From: CANJSG01 sp038203875
GTDB lineage: Bacteria; Verrucomicrobiota; Verrucomicrobiia; Limisphaerales; CANJSG01
Length of the DNA stretch: 64,000 nt
Direction of reading: 5' to 3'
Assembly: GCA_038203875.1 (NCBI GenBank)
Contig: JBBRDN010000001.1
Span: forward strand, 13,632-77,631
The position numbers were made by a program, and so were the translations under genes. This document shows, piece by piece, positions 1 through 7,463 of the stretch. Below the pieces are notes generated by a model. That model saw only the letters and a program-made list of their open reading frames with translations. It ran no database searches and was not told the origin of the DNA. Every line of letters begins with the position of its first letter. Position 1 is the stretch's first letter.

Positions 1-444
1 CGCCACGCCGACCGCGAGCTGAAGTTCTTCGGCCAGGAGACGCTCATCGAAGCGGAGTCAAAAGGGCCGTTGACCGAGGCGCGTTACCTCGAAGCGGTGG
101 CCAAGGCCCGCAAGTGGGCCCGCGAGGACGGCATCGACGCGCTGATGGACAAACATCGTCTCGACGCCATCGTCGCGCCGACGACCGGTCCCGCGCACGC
201 GACCGAGCTGCTCTCCGGCGATCGTGGACTCGGCGGCAGCTCGTCCTACGCGGCCGTGGCCGGTTATCCGGCGATCACCTTGCCTGCCGGAACGATCTTC
301 GGACTGCCCATGGGCATCTCCTTTTTCGGCCGCGCCTGGAGCGAAGGAAAGTTGATCGGCCTGGCCCACGCCTTCGAGTTGGCGTCGAAAGCCCGGCGAA
401 CGCCCACGTTCCGGCCATCCTTCGACGAACGGATGGAAGGTTGA
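1..444 (+). CDS. Amidase, C-terminal part (truncated by window edge)
   Basis: Reading frame 1 is open from the first base to the TGA at 442-444, so the 5' end lies outside the window. The visible 147 residues resemble the C-terminus of amidase-signature enzymes, which hydrolyse carboxamides with a Ser-cisSer-Lys triad. The stretch around KGPLTEARYLEAVAKAR, then MDKHRLDAIVAP, then AVAGYPAITLPAG and LPMGISFFGR is the usual order for this family. The catalytic Ser/Lys region is upstream and cannot be checked, so substrate is unknown. No downstream partner follows on the same strand within 300 bases. Confidence 0.85.
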   Translation, partial: RHADRELKFFGQETLIEAESKGPLTEARYLEAVAKARKWAREDGIDALMDKHRLDAIVAPTTGPAHATELLSGDRGLGGSSSYAAVAGYPAITLPAGTIFGLPMGISFFGRAWSEGKLIGLAHAFELASKARRTPTFRPSFDERMEG

Positions 445-767
445 CCGGCGCAGGCTGGGTTACGGGTGGCCACCCTCGGCGCCCGGCGAGGAGGGGTTCA
501 TCCGCGAAGGGCGCGAAGGACGCCAATAAAAGCGGCGTAGCAGCGCACGCCTTCCAGCCGCTCAGCGACTTTCGGACGAGGCCTTTGTTTCCGCCAGGTT
601 TTGGACTGCGTCGGTGCTCCGACGCTTTGGGCTTCGATCTTCTTTCGGCCTTTGGCCTTCGCGTTTCGTCATTCTCGAAGGCGTCCCATCTCGACGAACC
701 CGCTTCCACGCCTATGCTCGCCGCCGCTGCCGGGGCTGTCGGCTTTGTGCGGCGACGAAGTTGAGCC
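445..767. other. Intergenic spacer with small hairpin, no gene seen
   Basis: A 323-base gap between the amidase stop and the SDR start. I see no convincing coding frame. It holds a perfect 7-bp hairpin (GCGTCGG 608-614, loop TGCT, CCGACGC 619-625) set in a string that resembles dispersed non-coding repeats, and a GCG/GAAGG-rich stretch near 500-525. No tRNA or recognisable riboswitch. Confidence 0.5.
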
Positions 768-2354
768 GTGATGAATGATGAAACGCTGGGCGGGCGCCTG
801 AAGGCCGCCGTCGAACTGCTGGAAGAGGCCGCACGCAACCGCGCCATCCTGGCCGTATTGACCGAGGAGGAGCGCGCGCGCTTTCTCCAGGCCGCCGGGC
901 AGATCTACTGCCCCGATCTCGCCGAACGCCGCCGCCTGGTGAAGGCCAAGGTCCGTATCCAGAAGGCCGAGAAACGCGACCGCGACGACGAGGTCCTTTC
1001 GCAGACCGGCATCCGCAAGCTTCGCAGCCAGGCCGTCTTCACCACGCCGAATTTCCTCCCGCCCGTCGGCTTCGAGCAGATCGAGATCAGGGACAACCCG
1101 GACTTTCGCGAAGTCGTCGAGCCGCAGAACTGCTACATCTGCAAACAGGACTTCAAGGTCATCCACCACTTCTACGACCAGCTCTGCCCGGCCTGCGCGG
1201 AGCTGAACTTCCGCAAGCGCACCGAGTCCGCCGACCTGCGCGGACGCGTCGCGCTGCTGACCGGCGGCCGGGTGAAGATCGGCTACCAGTCGGGCATCAA
1301 GCTGCTGCGGGCCGGGTGCCAGTTGATCGTCACGACGCGGTTCCCGCGTGATTCCGCCGCGCGTTACGCGATGGAGCCGGACTTCGCCGAATGGGGCCAT
1401 CGCCTGGAGATCTTCGGCCTCGACCTGCGCCACACGCCGAGCGTGGAAGCCTTCTGCCGCCATCTGCTGGCCACTCGGGACCGACTCGATTTCATCGTCA
1501 ACAACGCCTGCCAGACCGTGCGGCGTCCGCCCGATTTCTATCAGCACATGATGGAGCTGGAGACGGCGTCGCTCGACACCCTGCCGGAAGACGCCCGCCG
1601 TCTGCTCGGCGCCTACGAAGGCCTGCGCGGCTACAACCTGCTGCCGGATGGTGGTAGCCGCCGAGGTGACGAGGCGGAGTCCACATCGTCGGCAGTCGTT
1701 GCGCCTTCTCACGTCGGCGGCCATGGGGTGAACACGGCTTTGGCCGGCCTCGCGCACGCCGCAGAGCTGTCGCAGGTGCCGCTGTTGCCGGAGGAACTGG
1801 AAGCACAGAAGGGTTTGTTCCCCGAGGGTCGGCTCGACCAGGACCTGCAACAGGTCGACCTGCGTGACCGGAACTCGTGGCGCTTCCTCATGGCCGAAGT
1901 GCCCACGGTGGAATTGCTGGAAGTCCAGCTCGTCAACGCCGTCGCGCCCTTCGTGCTCAACGCCCGGCTCAAGCCGCTCATGCTGCGCACGCCCGAACGC
2001 GACAAGCACATCGTCAACGTCTCCGCCGTGGAAGGTCAGTTCTACCGCAAGTTCAAGACCACGCGGCACCCGCACACGAACATGGCCAAGGCCGCGCTCA
2101 ACATGATGACGCGCACCGCCGCCGCCGACTACCACGCCGACGGCATCCACATGAACGCGGTGGACACGGGCTGGGTGACGGACGAGGACCCGGTGCAGAT
2201 CGCCGAGCGCAAGGTGAAGGAGCACCGCTTCCATCCGCCCCTCGACATCGTCGACGGCGCGGCGCGCATCGTCGATCCCATCATCGACGGCATCAACACG
2301 GGCCGCCACTTCTGGGGCAAGTTCCTCAAGGACTATGTGGAGACGGAGTGGTAG
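768..2354 (+). CDS. Atypical SDR-family oxidoreductase with N-terminal zinc-ribbon-like region
   Basis: 528 residues from GTG 768 (ATG 771 directly follows, so the start is uncertain by one codon). Residues 1-155 form an extension with two CxxC pairs (C122/C125, C140/C143) that could bind a metal. A Rossmann fold follows: TGGRVKIG near 165-172 is the nucleotide-binding glycine loop and NNAC at 245-248 the SDR NNAG-like motif. Where typical SDRs carry YxxxK this protein reads TNMAK, so the catalytic Tyr is missing at its usual position; a Tyr lies a little upstream. About 25 residues near 295-320 are encoded by a palindromic repeat. Substrate unknown; oxidoreductase activity is inferred from fold only. 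Confidence 0.8.
   Translation: MMNDETLGGRLKAAVELLEEAARNRAILAVLTEEERARFLQAAGQIYCPDLAERRRLVKAKVRIQKAEKRDRDDEVLSQTGIRKLRSQAVFTTPNFLPPVGFEQIEIRDNPDFREVVEPQNCYICKQDFKVIHHFYDQLCPACAELNFRKRTESADLRGRVALLTGGRVKIGYQSGIKLLRAGCQLIVTTRFPRDSAARYAMEPDFAEWGHRLEIFGLDLRHTPSVEAFCRHLLATRDRLDFIVNNACQTVRRPPDFYQHMMELETASLDTLPEDARRLLGAYEGLRGYNLLPDGGSRRGDEAESTSSAVVAPSHVGGHGVNTALAGLAHAAELSQVPLLPEELEAQKGLFPEGRLDQDLQQVDLRDRNSWRFLMAEVPTVELLEVQLVNAVAPFVLNARLKPLMLRTPERDKHIVNVSAVEGQFYRKFKTTRHPHTNMAKAALNMMTRTAAADYHADGIHMNAVDTGWVTDEDPVQIAERKVKEHRFHPPLDIVDGAARIVDPIIDGINTGRHFWGKFLKDYVETEW
1651..1725. repeat. Palindromic repeat inserted in frame inside the SDR gene
   Basis: Left arm 1657-1676 (GCCGCCGAGGTGACGAGGCG) and right arm 1702-1721 pair as inverted repeats, 17 of 20 positions, around a 25-base centre. 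The element keeps the frame open and adds a low-complexity segment rich in G, S, R, E and V. It looks like the dispersed intergenic palindromes seen elsewhere in the window but lies inside a gene. Confidence 0.65.
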
Positions 2355-2390
2355 CACCGTTGGCGGTTGCGAGACGCTTCATACGGTGTC

Positions 2391-2999
2391 ATGCGTTCCA
2401 AAGTGCGGCAGATAAAACATGCATTTCTGGTGCTTCTGGTTTTCGCAGCTGCAAGCTGCGAACGCACACCGGTAACGAATCCTGTTGAATCGATGAAATC
2501 AGAACAGTGGTGGACATACCTTGCAGATTACGACGGTTTCCCGGGTTCAACCGTGGTGGATCTCGGCCTGAAGCCTCAAGCGCCTGTCCCAGGCCTCCCA
2601 ACGGTTCTAGTCACAGGCGTAAGCTATGAATCGTCTCCAGAAAGTTCCGGGCTACCGACTCCTGATGAATTGATCTTTCTCACTAAACTTAGTGCCAAGC
2701 GGCTCGCGTTAATCGCCTCAAAATCGAAGGCTGTTTTTGCCGGAACCTTCACTCACAAGAGCGAGCGATTGGATTACATCTACATCTCTGATTCCACCGG
2801 CCTAGAGTCGATTTTGCGGGATTTCTACAAGACGGAATGCCCGGATCGACGTCCATACATCAACTTGAAGAGCGATCCTCGGTGGGAGGCGTATTTGAGC
2901 TTCCTCTTCCCCAACCAGCAGGCGATCGACTTCTACCGAGCCGAATCAGAGCGTGAAAATGAACGCCGACGCCGTGAGGCGACTTCCAAAGGCCGGTAG
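2391..2999 (+). CDS. Putative lipoprotein of unknown function
   Basis: 202 residues from ATG 2391; an in-frame TTG at 2367 is a less likely start because the signal peptide begins at the ATG. A basic n-region, hydrophobic stretch FLVLLVFAAAS and lipobox Cys at residue 23 indicate a lipid-anchored exported protein. The mature part contains no family I recognise. Base composition is clearly less GC-rich than the neighbours, which may indicate recent acquisition or relaxed selection. The TAG stop (2997-2999) lies inside the left arm of an inverted repeat. Confidence 0.65.
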   Translation: MRSKVRQIKHAFLVLLVFAAASCERTPVTNPVESMKSEQWWTYLADYDGFPGSTVVDLGLKPQAPVPGLPTVLVTGVSYESSPESSGLPTPDELIFLTKLSAKRLALIASKSKAVFAGTFTHKSERLDYIYISDSTGLESILRDFYKTECPDRRPYINLKSDPRWEAYLSFLFPNQQAIDFYRAESERENERRRREATSKGR

Positions 3000-3154
3000 G
3001 GCGAAGGCTCCCGCCGAGCCGCCTCATATCTTTGTCGAATCAAGGCAGGCTACGGCGGCATCTCCCTACGCTTGGGTCAGCCAAAGGCTTCCCACGAGGA
3101 ACCGCGTGTCAGGTGAACACCTCTGGAAGGCTCGGCGGGAGCCTTCGCCCTACC
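2995..3154. repeat. 160-bp element bounded by 26-bp inverted repeats
   Basis: The arm beginning GGTAGGGCGAAGGCTCCCGC at 2995-3020 is the perfect reverse complement of 3129-3154. The interior, about 108 bp, has no coding potential I can see. The form is MITE-like or a large REP-like palindrome. The related GTAGGGCG arm start recurs at 25134. The element contributes the stop codon of the preceding lipoprotein gene. Confidence 0.8.
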
Positions 3155-3272
3155 GTTCCAGTTGTTCGTTGTGCGTCTGCTTTGTCCGTGACTTCTGCGG
3201 TCCATCTCTTCGCGTTCTTTGGCGCTCTTCGCGGACGAGATGGTCCCGGCCTCTCAATGCGGCGGGGCTGCT

Positions 3273-3289
3273 CGGCTCCAGCGGAGCCG
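3273..3289. repeat. Short perfect hairpin
   Basis: CGGCTCC (3273-3279), loop AGC, GGAGCCG (3283-3289): a 7-bp perfect stem within the palindrome-rich spacer. No T-run follows, so it is not an obvious terminator. Confidence 0.5.
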
Positions 3290-3324
3290 CCTGTTTATTA
3301 GCCACGTCGGCAAACAAGAGCCCC

Positions 3325-3372
3325 CCAAGCTCCGTAGGAGCGGCCTCGATAGGTCGCTCCTACGGAGCTTGG
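3325..3372. repeat. 18-bp perfect inverted repeat
   Basis: CCAAGCTCCGTAGGAGCG (3325-3342) is perfectly reverse-complemented at 3355-3372 around a 12-base loop. There is no T-tract. The arm contains the CTCCGTAGGAG string typical of small dispersed bacterial repeats. Likely REP-type rather than terminator. Confidence 0.75.
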
Positions 3373-3537
3373 CGGGAACCAGGTTTGCGGTTGCTTTAAA
3401 CAGGACGGCCTACGGGCCTGAGCTGTGGGGGATTTCCCAGAAAGAACCAGGTTGTCAGGCGAATGCCCGGGCCGCTCGGCCGGAGCTATTGCCGCACAGC
3501 TTGCCCTTCCGCATCGAGTGCTCGTGATGCTCCGGTC

Positions 3538-3741
3538 ATGTCCGCGCCTTTGGCGGTTCAGATTTCTCCCAAGTCGAAAGCCCGCGTTGACTTCCTCGGC
3601 CGAGGCCAACATTTTCCGCCGGTCAGAATCATGAACCGCCACCGCGCCAATTCCGTCATCGTATGCAGCCGACCCCAGGCTGCTTGGATGGCCATTGCCA
3701 TGAAGTGGGCTGCCAAGCGTGCAGTCCCCGGCGGTAGTTGA
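3538..3741 (+). CDS. Possible small protein, 67 residues, doubtful
   Basis: Frame from ATG 3538 to TGA 3741 giving a basic 67-residue product (MSAPLAVQISPKSKARVDFL at the start). No family is recognised and there is no clear Shine-Dalgarno. The only support is position: a strong intrinsic terminator begins 24 bases after the stop, so something transcribed rightward probably ends here. It may equally be a non-coding transcript or a gene relic. Confidence 0.3.
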   Translation: MSAPLAVQISPKSKARVDFLGRGQHFPPVRIMNRHRANSVIVCSRPQAAWMAIAMKWAAKRAVPGGS

Positions 3742-3765
3742 TCTCGAACTAAAAACGATTTCACC

Positions 3766-3792
3766 AAACCCGCCGGAAACACCGGCGGGTTT
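3766..3792 (+). terminator. Intrinsic terminator
   Basis: Perfect 11-bp stem AAACCCGCCGG (3766-3776) and CCGGCGGGTTT (3782-3792), loop AAACA, followed by CTTTTTT. It separates the palindrome-rich spacer from the DMT exporter starting 36 bases later. Confidence 0.85.
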
Positions 3793-3828
3793 CTTTTTTC
3801 CCGTCGGCGCCACGGCACTCCAAACGAC

Positions 3829-4761
3829 ATGAGCAGCGCCAGCAACGACACAGCGAACCCGGTCCGGACCTTCACGCGGGGAGCGGAGGTCTTCCACTTC
3901 GGCTCGGTCTACCTCATCTGGGGGTCGACCTACCTCGCCATCCGCGTGGCCGTGGAGACGATGCCGCCGTTCCTGATGGCCGGGACGCGGTTCCTCTTCG
4001 CTGGCATCTGCCTCTTCCTCTGGCTGAAAATGCGCGGGGCCGCCTGGCCGAAGGCGGTGCACTGGAGATCGTCGGCCATCATCGGAACCCTGCTGCTATT
4101 GGGCGGGAACGGCATGGTGTGCTGGGCGGAACAGTATGTGCCCTCGGGCATCGCCGCGCTGATGGTGGCCACCCAGCCGATCTGGTTCATGCTCTTCGAC
4201 GCGATGCGCCCCGGCGGAGCGCGGCCGACGTTGTTGGGAATCCTCGGACTGCTCGTCGGCTTCTCCGGCGTGGTCATCCTCGCGACGGGACGTTCGATGG
4301 GCGGAGCGGAACTGCCGATCGCGGGAATCCTCGGACTGCTGGTGGGCTGCCTGTGTTGGTCCGGCGGCTCTGTTTTCGGCAAACAACTGGAGCGCCCACC
4401 TTCACCCTTGATGGGAAGCGCGCTCCAGATGGTCTGCGGCGGCGCGGCGTTGACGCTGGTGGCGGTGTTGCGGGGAGAACCGGCGTCGGTGCGGTGGGAC
4501 GCGCTCTCGAGCCATTCGCTGATGGCCTGGGTCTATCTCGTGGTCTTCGGATCTTGGATCGCGTTCGGCTCCTACGTGTGGCTGCTGGAGCACGTGGCGG
4601 CGGCCAAAGTCGCGACCTACGCGTATGTGAACCCTGCCATCGCCGTGCTGCTCGGGTGGCTGTTCGTGGGCGAACCGTTCACGCTGCGCACCTTGCTGGC
4701 GATGGCGGTGATCCTAGGCGGCGTGTTGATCGTGCAATGGCCCCGGGCGAAGAAGGGCTAG
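3829..4761 (+). CDS. EamA/DMT-family transporter (YedA-like exporter)
   Basis: 310 residues, start ATG 3829. About ten hydrophobic helices in two EamA repeats. The first repeat opens with VYLIWGSTYLAIRVAVET, very close to the YedA-type drug/metabolite exporters; LAMAVILGGVLIVQWPRAK closes the second. Such proteins sit in the inner membrane and export small metabolites or drugs; the substrate cannot be told. It directly follows an intrinsic terminator and is convergent with the minus-strand block beginning at 4765, so it is probably monocistronic. Confidence 0.85.
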   Translation: MSSASNDTANPVRTFTRGAEVFHFGSVYLIWGSTYLAIRVAVETMPPFLMAGTRFLFAGICLFLWLKMRGAAWPKAVHWRSSAIIGTLLLLGGNGMVCWAEQYVPSGIAALMVATQPIWFMLFDAMRPGGARPTLLGILGLLVGFSGVVILATGRSMGGAELPIAGILGLLVGCLCWSGGSVFGKQLERPPSPLMGSALQMVCGGAALTLVAVLRGEPASVRWDALSSHSLMAWVYLVVFGSWIAFGSYVWLLEHVAAAKVATYAYVNPAIAVLLGWLFVGEPFTLRTLLAMAVILGGVLIVQWPRAKKG

Positions 4762-4764
4762 GCG

Positions 4765-4985
4765 GTGTTGCCCTTTGTCCCCGGCCGCGTTACCGGCGGG
4801 GCACTTCGCGGTGCCGATGCCGGACAGGTTCTTCTCGGTGCGGATGAAGAGCCGGCCCTGCGTCCTGGCGGGCTAGGCTTGGACGTTTTCTCCGAGGGGA
4901 TTTCTCGCGAGCACACGGAACTCCCTTCGGGCCGCGTCCAGCATCGCGGCAAGAGCGGTGGATGGAGCTTTCAGGGGGATGCTGA
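4765..4985 (-). pseudogene. Relic of a PQQ-type beta-propeller C-terminus
   Basis: On the minus strand, in one frame, the segment reads IPLKAPSTAL, then FRVLARNPLGENVQA, a TAG stop, then QGRLFIRTEKNLSGIG. The string 'VLARNPLGE...GRLFIRTEKNL..IG' is the usual end of secreted PQQ-like propellers (compare the intact copy at 16802-18052). The 3' part of an old propeller gene therefore remains, broken by a nonsense codon and missing its 5' bulk; the P-type ATPase 3' end now abuts it. Identification rests on about 30 residues, so moderate confidence. Confidence 0.5.
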
Positions 4986-7280
4986 CGGGGGTTTTCCGAA
5001 AAGAAGCCTCAGGCTGTTGAGCACGACGATGACGGTGCTGCCCTCGTGGCCGACAACGCCGAGGGTGAGCGGGACCGGCCCCAGCGTGGCTGCCACCGCG
5101 AGCACGACGACGGTGCCGAGCGAGATGACGAGATTCTGTTTGATGATCTTCTTCGCACGAAGGCTGAGCTGGTAGGCGGCCCAGAAGTTCTCGATTCGGT
5201 CGTGCATCAGGATGACCTCGGCCTGTTCCAGGGCGGCATCGGAGCCGCGTGCGCCCATGGCCACGCCGACATGTGCGGCGGCAAGGCTGGGGGCGTCGTT
5301 CACACCGTCGCCGATCATGGCGACCTTGTGGCCGGCCTGCGCCAGTTCGCGGATAGCGTCGACCTTCTGCCCGGGCTGGAGGCCGGCGCGGACTTCATCG
5401 ACGGGAACAAGCTTCTGCAGCTGGCGCCCGGCGGATTCGCGGTCGCCCGTGAGCACGAGCGAACGGATGCCGGCTTTGCGGAGCCGTTCGATGACGGGCT
5501 TCGACTCGGGCCGGACTTCGTCGCGCAGGAGGACGCGGCCGCGAAGCTCCCCGGCTTTTAGCCAGACGACGGATAAGCCGGCATCGCTGTCGTCGGCGGA
5601 CGGCGGACCAGCCGGATCGTTCTCGAAAACCCAGTCGTGTTTGCCGAGCCGCACGAGCTGGCCGTCGACCTTGGCTTCGACGCCATTACCGGCGACGGAG
5701 GTGATCTCGGTCGCTTCGGGCACGGCGATCCCGAGCTTTTTTCCGTGGCGCGTGATGGCGCGGGCGAGGGGATGATTCGAGTGGGCTTCGACGGCGAGCG
5801 TGGACCGGAGCACGTCGGCTTCGCGGCCGGCCGGATAACTTCCCACTGAAGCCACCGTGAGATCGCCTGTGGTGAGCGTGCCCGTCTTGTCGAGCGCGAC
5901 AATGTCCACCTCGGCCAGCTTTTCCACCGCGCCGCCACCGCGAAATAGGACGCCGTGCCGCGCGCCCCATGCGATGGCCGCGAGGATGGCGGACGGGATC
6001 GAAAGCACGAGCGCGCAAGGCGACGCGACGACCAGCAGTGTCATCGCCCGGTAGAACGCACTTTTGGTCGAAGCCGTCGAATGGATCGGCGGCAGGTCGA
6101 GCGCCAGCCACCAGACGAAGAACATGACGGCCACAAAGCCGAGCGCGCCCAAGGTGTAGCCGCTGCCGAAGCGGTCGGTGAAGCGTTGGCTCGGGGCCTT
6201 GAGCTTCTGCGAATCGCGGATGAGCCGGATGATCTTCTCCAGCGAACTTTCCGATGCGGGTCTGAGCACACGCACGTCCACGGCACCCCAGAGATTCAAC
6301 GTGCCGGCCATGACAGTGTCGCCGGCCGTTTTTTCGACGGGCGTGGCTTCGCCGGTCAGGTTGGATTCGTCGGCGGCGGTGCGGCCTTTCGTGACCTCCG
6401 CATCGACGGGGAACTGGCTGTCCGGCCGGATGCGGAGCATCAGGTCCTTCACCAGCGATTCTACGGGGAACTCCTTTTCCGAGCCGTCTTGTTGGATGAC
6501 CAGCGCCGTCTTCGGCGCCGCCTTGAAGAGCGATCGGATCTCGCGCTGGGTCCGGCCCATGGCGTAGTGCTCCATCGCGCCGGAAAACGAGAACAGGAAA
6601 AGCAGGGTCGCTCCCTCCGCCCATGCGCCGATCGACGCGCAGCCGGCAGCCACGGCGAGCATGAGGAAATGGACGTCGAGCACCTTCTTCCGCAGGAGCT
6701 CCCAGACCTCCTCCGCAGGTCCCCACGCCCCGCACAGATAGGCGCCGATGAAGGCGGCCAGACTCCAGGGCCCTTCGAGGACAAGGCCCCCGAGCAGGCC
6801 CAGCGCACCGCAGCCCAGGGCGAGCGCCAGCTGGATCTTCCATTCGTCGAGCGAATGGTCGTCATCCGGAACCTCCACTTCGCGGGGCTTGAACGTCGGG
6901 ATCGGGAGATTTCGCCAATGCCAGAACGAGGGGGCCGTGGGACACGTGAGGCGCGACACCGTCAGCTTGCCGGCGGTGACGGAGGCGGTGGACTGCGGCA
7001 GGGTGGTGAACAATTCGGACTTGGGACAATCACCGCACGAGCCCTCGTTCCTCGCCAGCGGACAACCCGCCTCGGCCTCCTGGGCTGCGGCCACCGCCTT
7101 AAACAACGCATCCTGGACCTGGGAATTCGGTTTCCCAGAAAACGAGGCCAGCGCACCGGACCCTTCGCCCGGGTTCAAGGTGACCGCTTCAAGCGTCGGG
7201 TCCGAGGCGATCAGATCCGCCACGGACCGCGCCAGGCAAAGATCGCCGGCGCCGTTGGTGGTTGCGGTCTGTCTGCTCAT
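4971..7280 (-). CDS. Heavy-metal-translocating P1B-type ATPase
   Basis: 769 residues, ATG at 7280. It pumps metal cations across the inner membrane using ATP. Visible motifs: TGE at 309-311 (actuator), SPC at 420-422 in the membrane metal site, phosphorylated Asp464 in DKTGTLTTG, the HP motif near 500 (SNHPLARAI) and GDGVNDAP in the hinge. SPC instead of CPC is typical of ZosA/PfeT-like and some Co/Zn/Fe pumps rather than Cu or Cd pumps. The N-terminus has a degenerate HMA-like region without GMxCxxC and a small cysteine cluster (C73, C82, C85). The actuator-approach loop is unusual (IRPDSQFPVDAEV). Confidence 0.9.
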   Translation of the reverse strand: MSRQTATTNGAGDLCLARSVADLIASDPTLEAVTLNPGEGSGALASFSGKPNSQVQDALFKAVAAAQEAEAGCPLARNEGSCGDCPKSELFTTLPQSTASVTAGKLTVSRLTCPTAPSFWHWRNLPIPTFKPREVEVPDDDHSLDEWKIQLALALGCGALGLLGGLVLEGPWSLAAFIGAYLCGAWGPAEEVWELLRKKVLDVHFLMLAVAAGCASIGAWAEGATLLFLFSFSGAMEHYAMGRTQREIRSLFKAAPKTALVIQQDGSEKEFPVESLVKDLMLRIRPDSQFPVDAEVTKGRTAADESNLTGEATPVEKTAGDTVMAGTLNLWGAVDVRVLRPASESSLEKIIRLIRDSQKLKAPSQRFTDRFGSGYTLGALGFVAVMFFVWWLALDLPPIHSTASTKSAFYRAMTLLVVASPCALVLSIPSAILAAIAWGARHGVLFRGGGAVEKLAEVDIVALDKTGTLTTGDLTVASVGSYPAGREADVLRSTLAVEAHSNHPLARAITRHGKKLGIAVPEATEITSVAGNGVEAKVDGQLVRLGKHDWVFENDPAGPPSADDSDAGLSVVWLKAGELRGRVLLRDEVRPESKPVIERLRKAGIRSLVLTGDRESAGRQLQKLVPVDEVRAGLQPGQKVDAIRELAQAGHKVAMIGDGVNDAPSLAAAHVGVAMGARGSDAALEQAEVILMHDRIENFWAAYQLSLRAKKIIKQNLVISLGTVVVLAVAATLGPVPLTLGVVGHEGSTVIVVLNSLRLLFGKPPSASP

Positions 7281-7463
7281 CAGGGACGAACACTTCCAGC
7301 GAACACGGGTTCGTTCCAGTGGGAAAGCTGCCGCGCGATTGGCGTGAGCCGGCCGTGGATTGCCTTGGGGACGGTCTTCCGCCGTTCTCCGGAGCGCACG
7401 GCTCGCACTTTGAGACGCGACGGGTCGGGCGGGCTCAACTCAACCAATGCGAACGAAGTTCGA

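Larger units (their letters stand above)
3000..3828. other. Palindrome-rich spacer between lipoprotein and DMT exporter
   Basis: This 829-bp stretch contains at least four separate dyads: the 2995-3154 element, 3273-3289, 3325-3372 and the terminator at 3766-3792. It also has a 10-bp direct repeat GAACCAGGTT at 3376-3385 and 3444-3453. One short frame (3538-3741) is the only coding candidate. It reads as a landing zone for small non-coding repeats. Confidence 0.6.

Noticed and set aside
669..2357. Long open frame on the minus strand opposite the SDR gene
   Set aside because: It mirrors the SDR coding frame, is Arg/Val/Asp/Gly-rich and has no motif; typical antisense shadow in GC-rich DNA.
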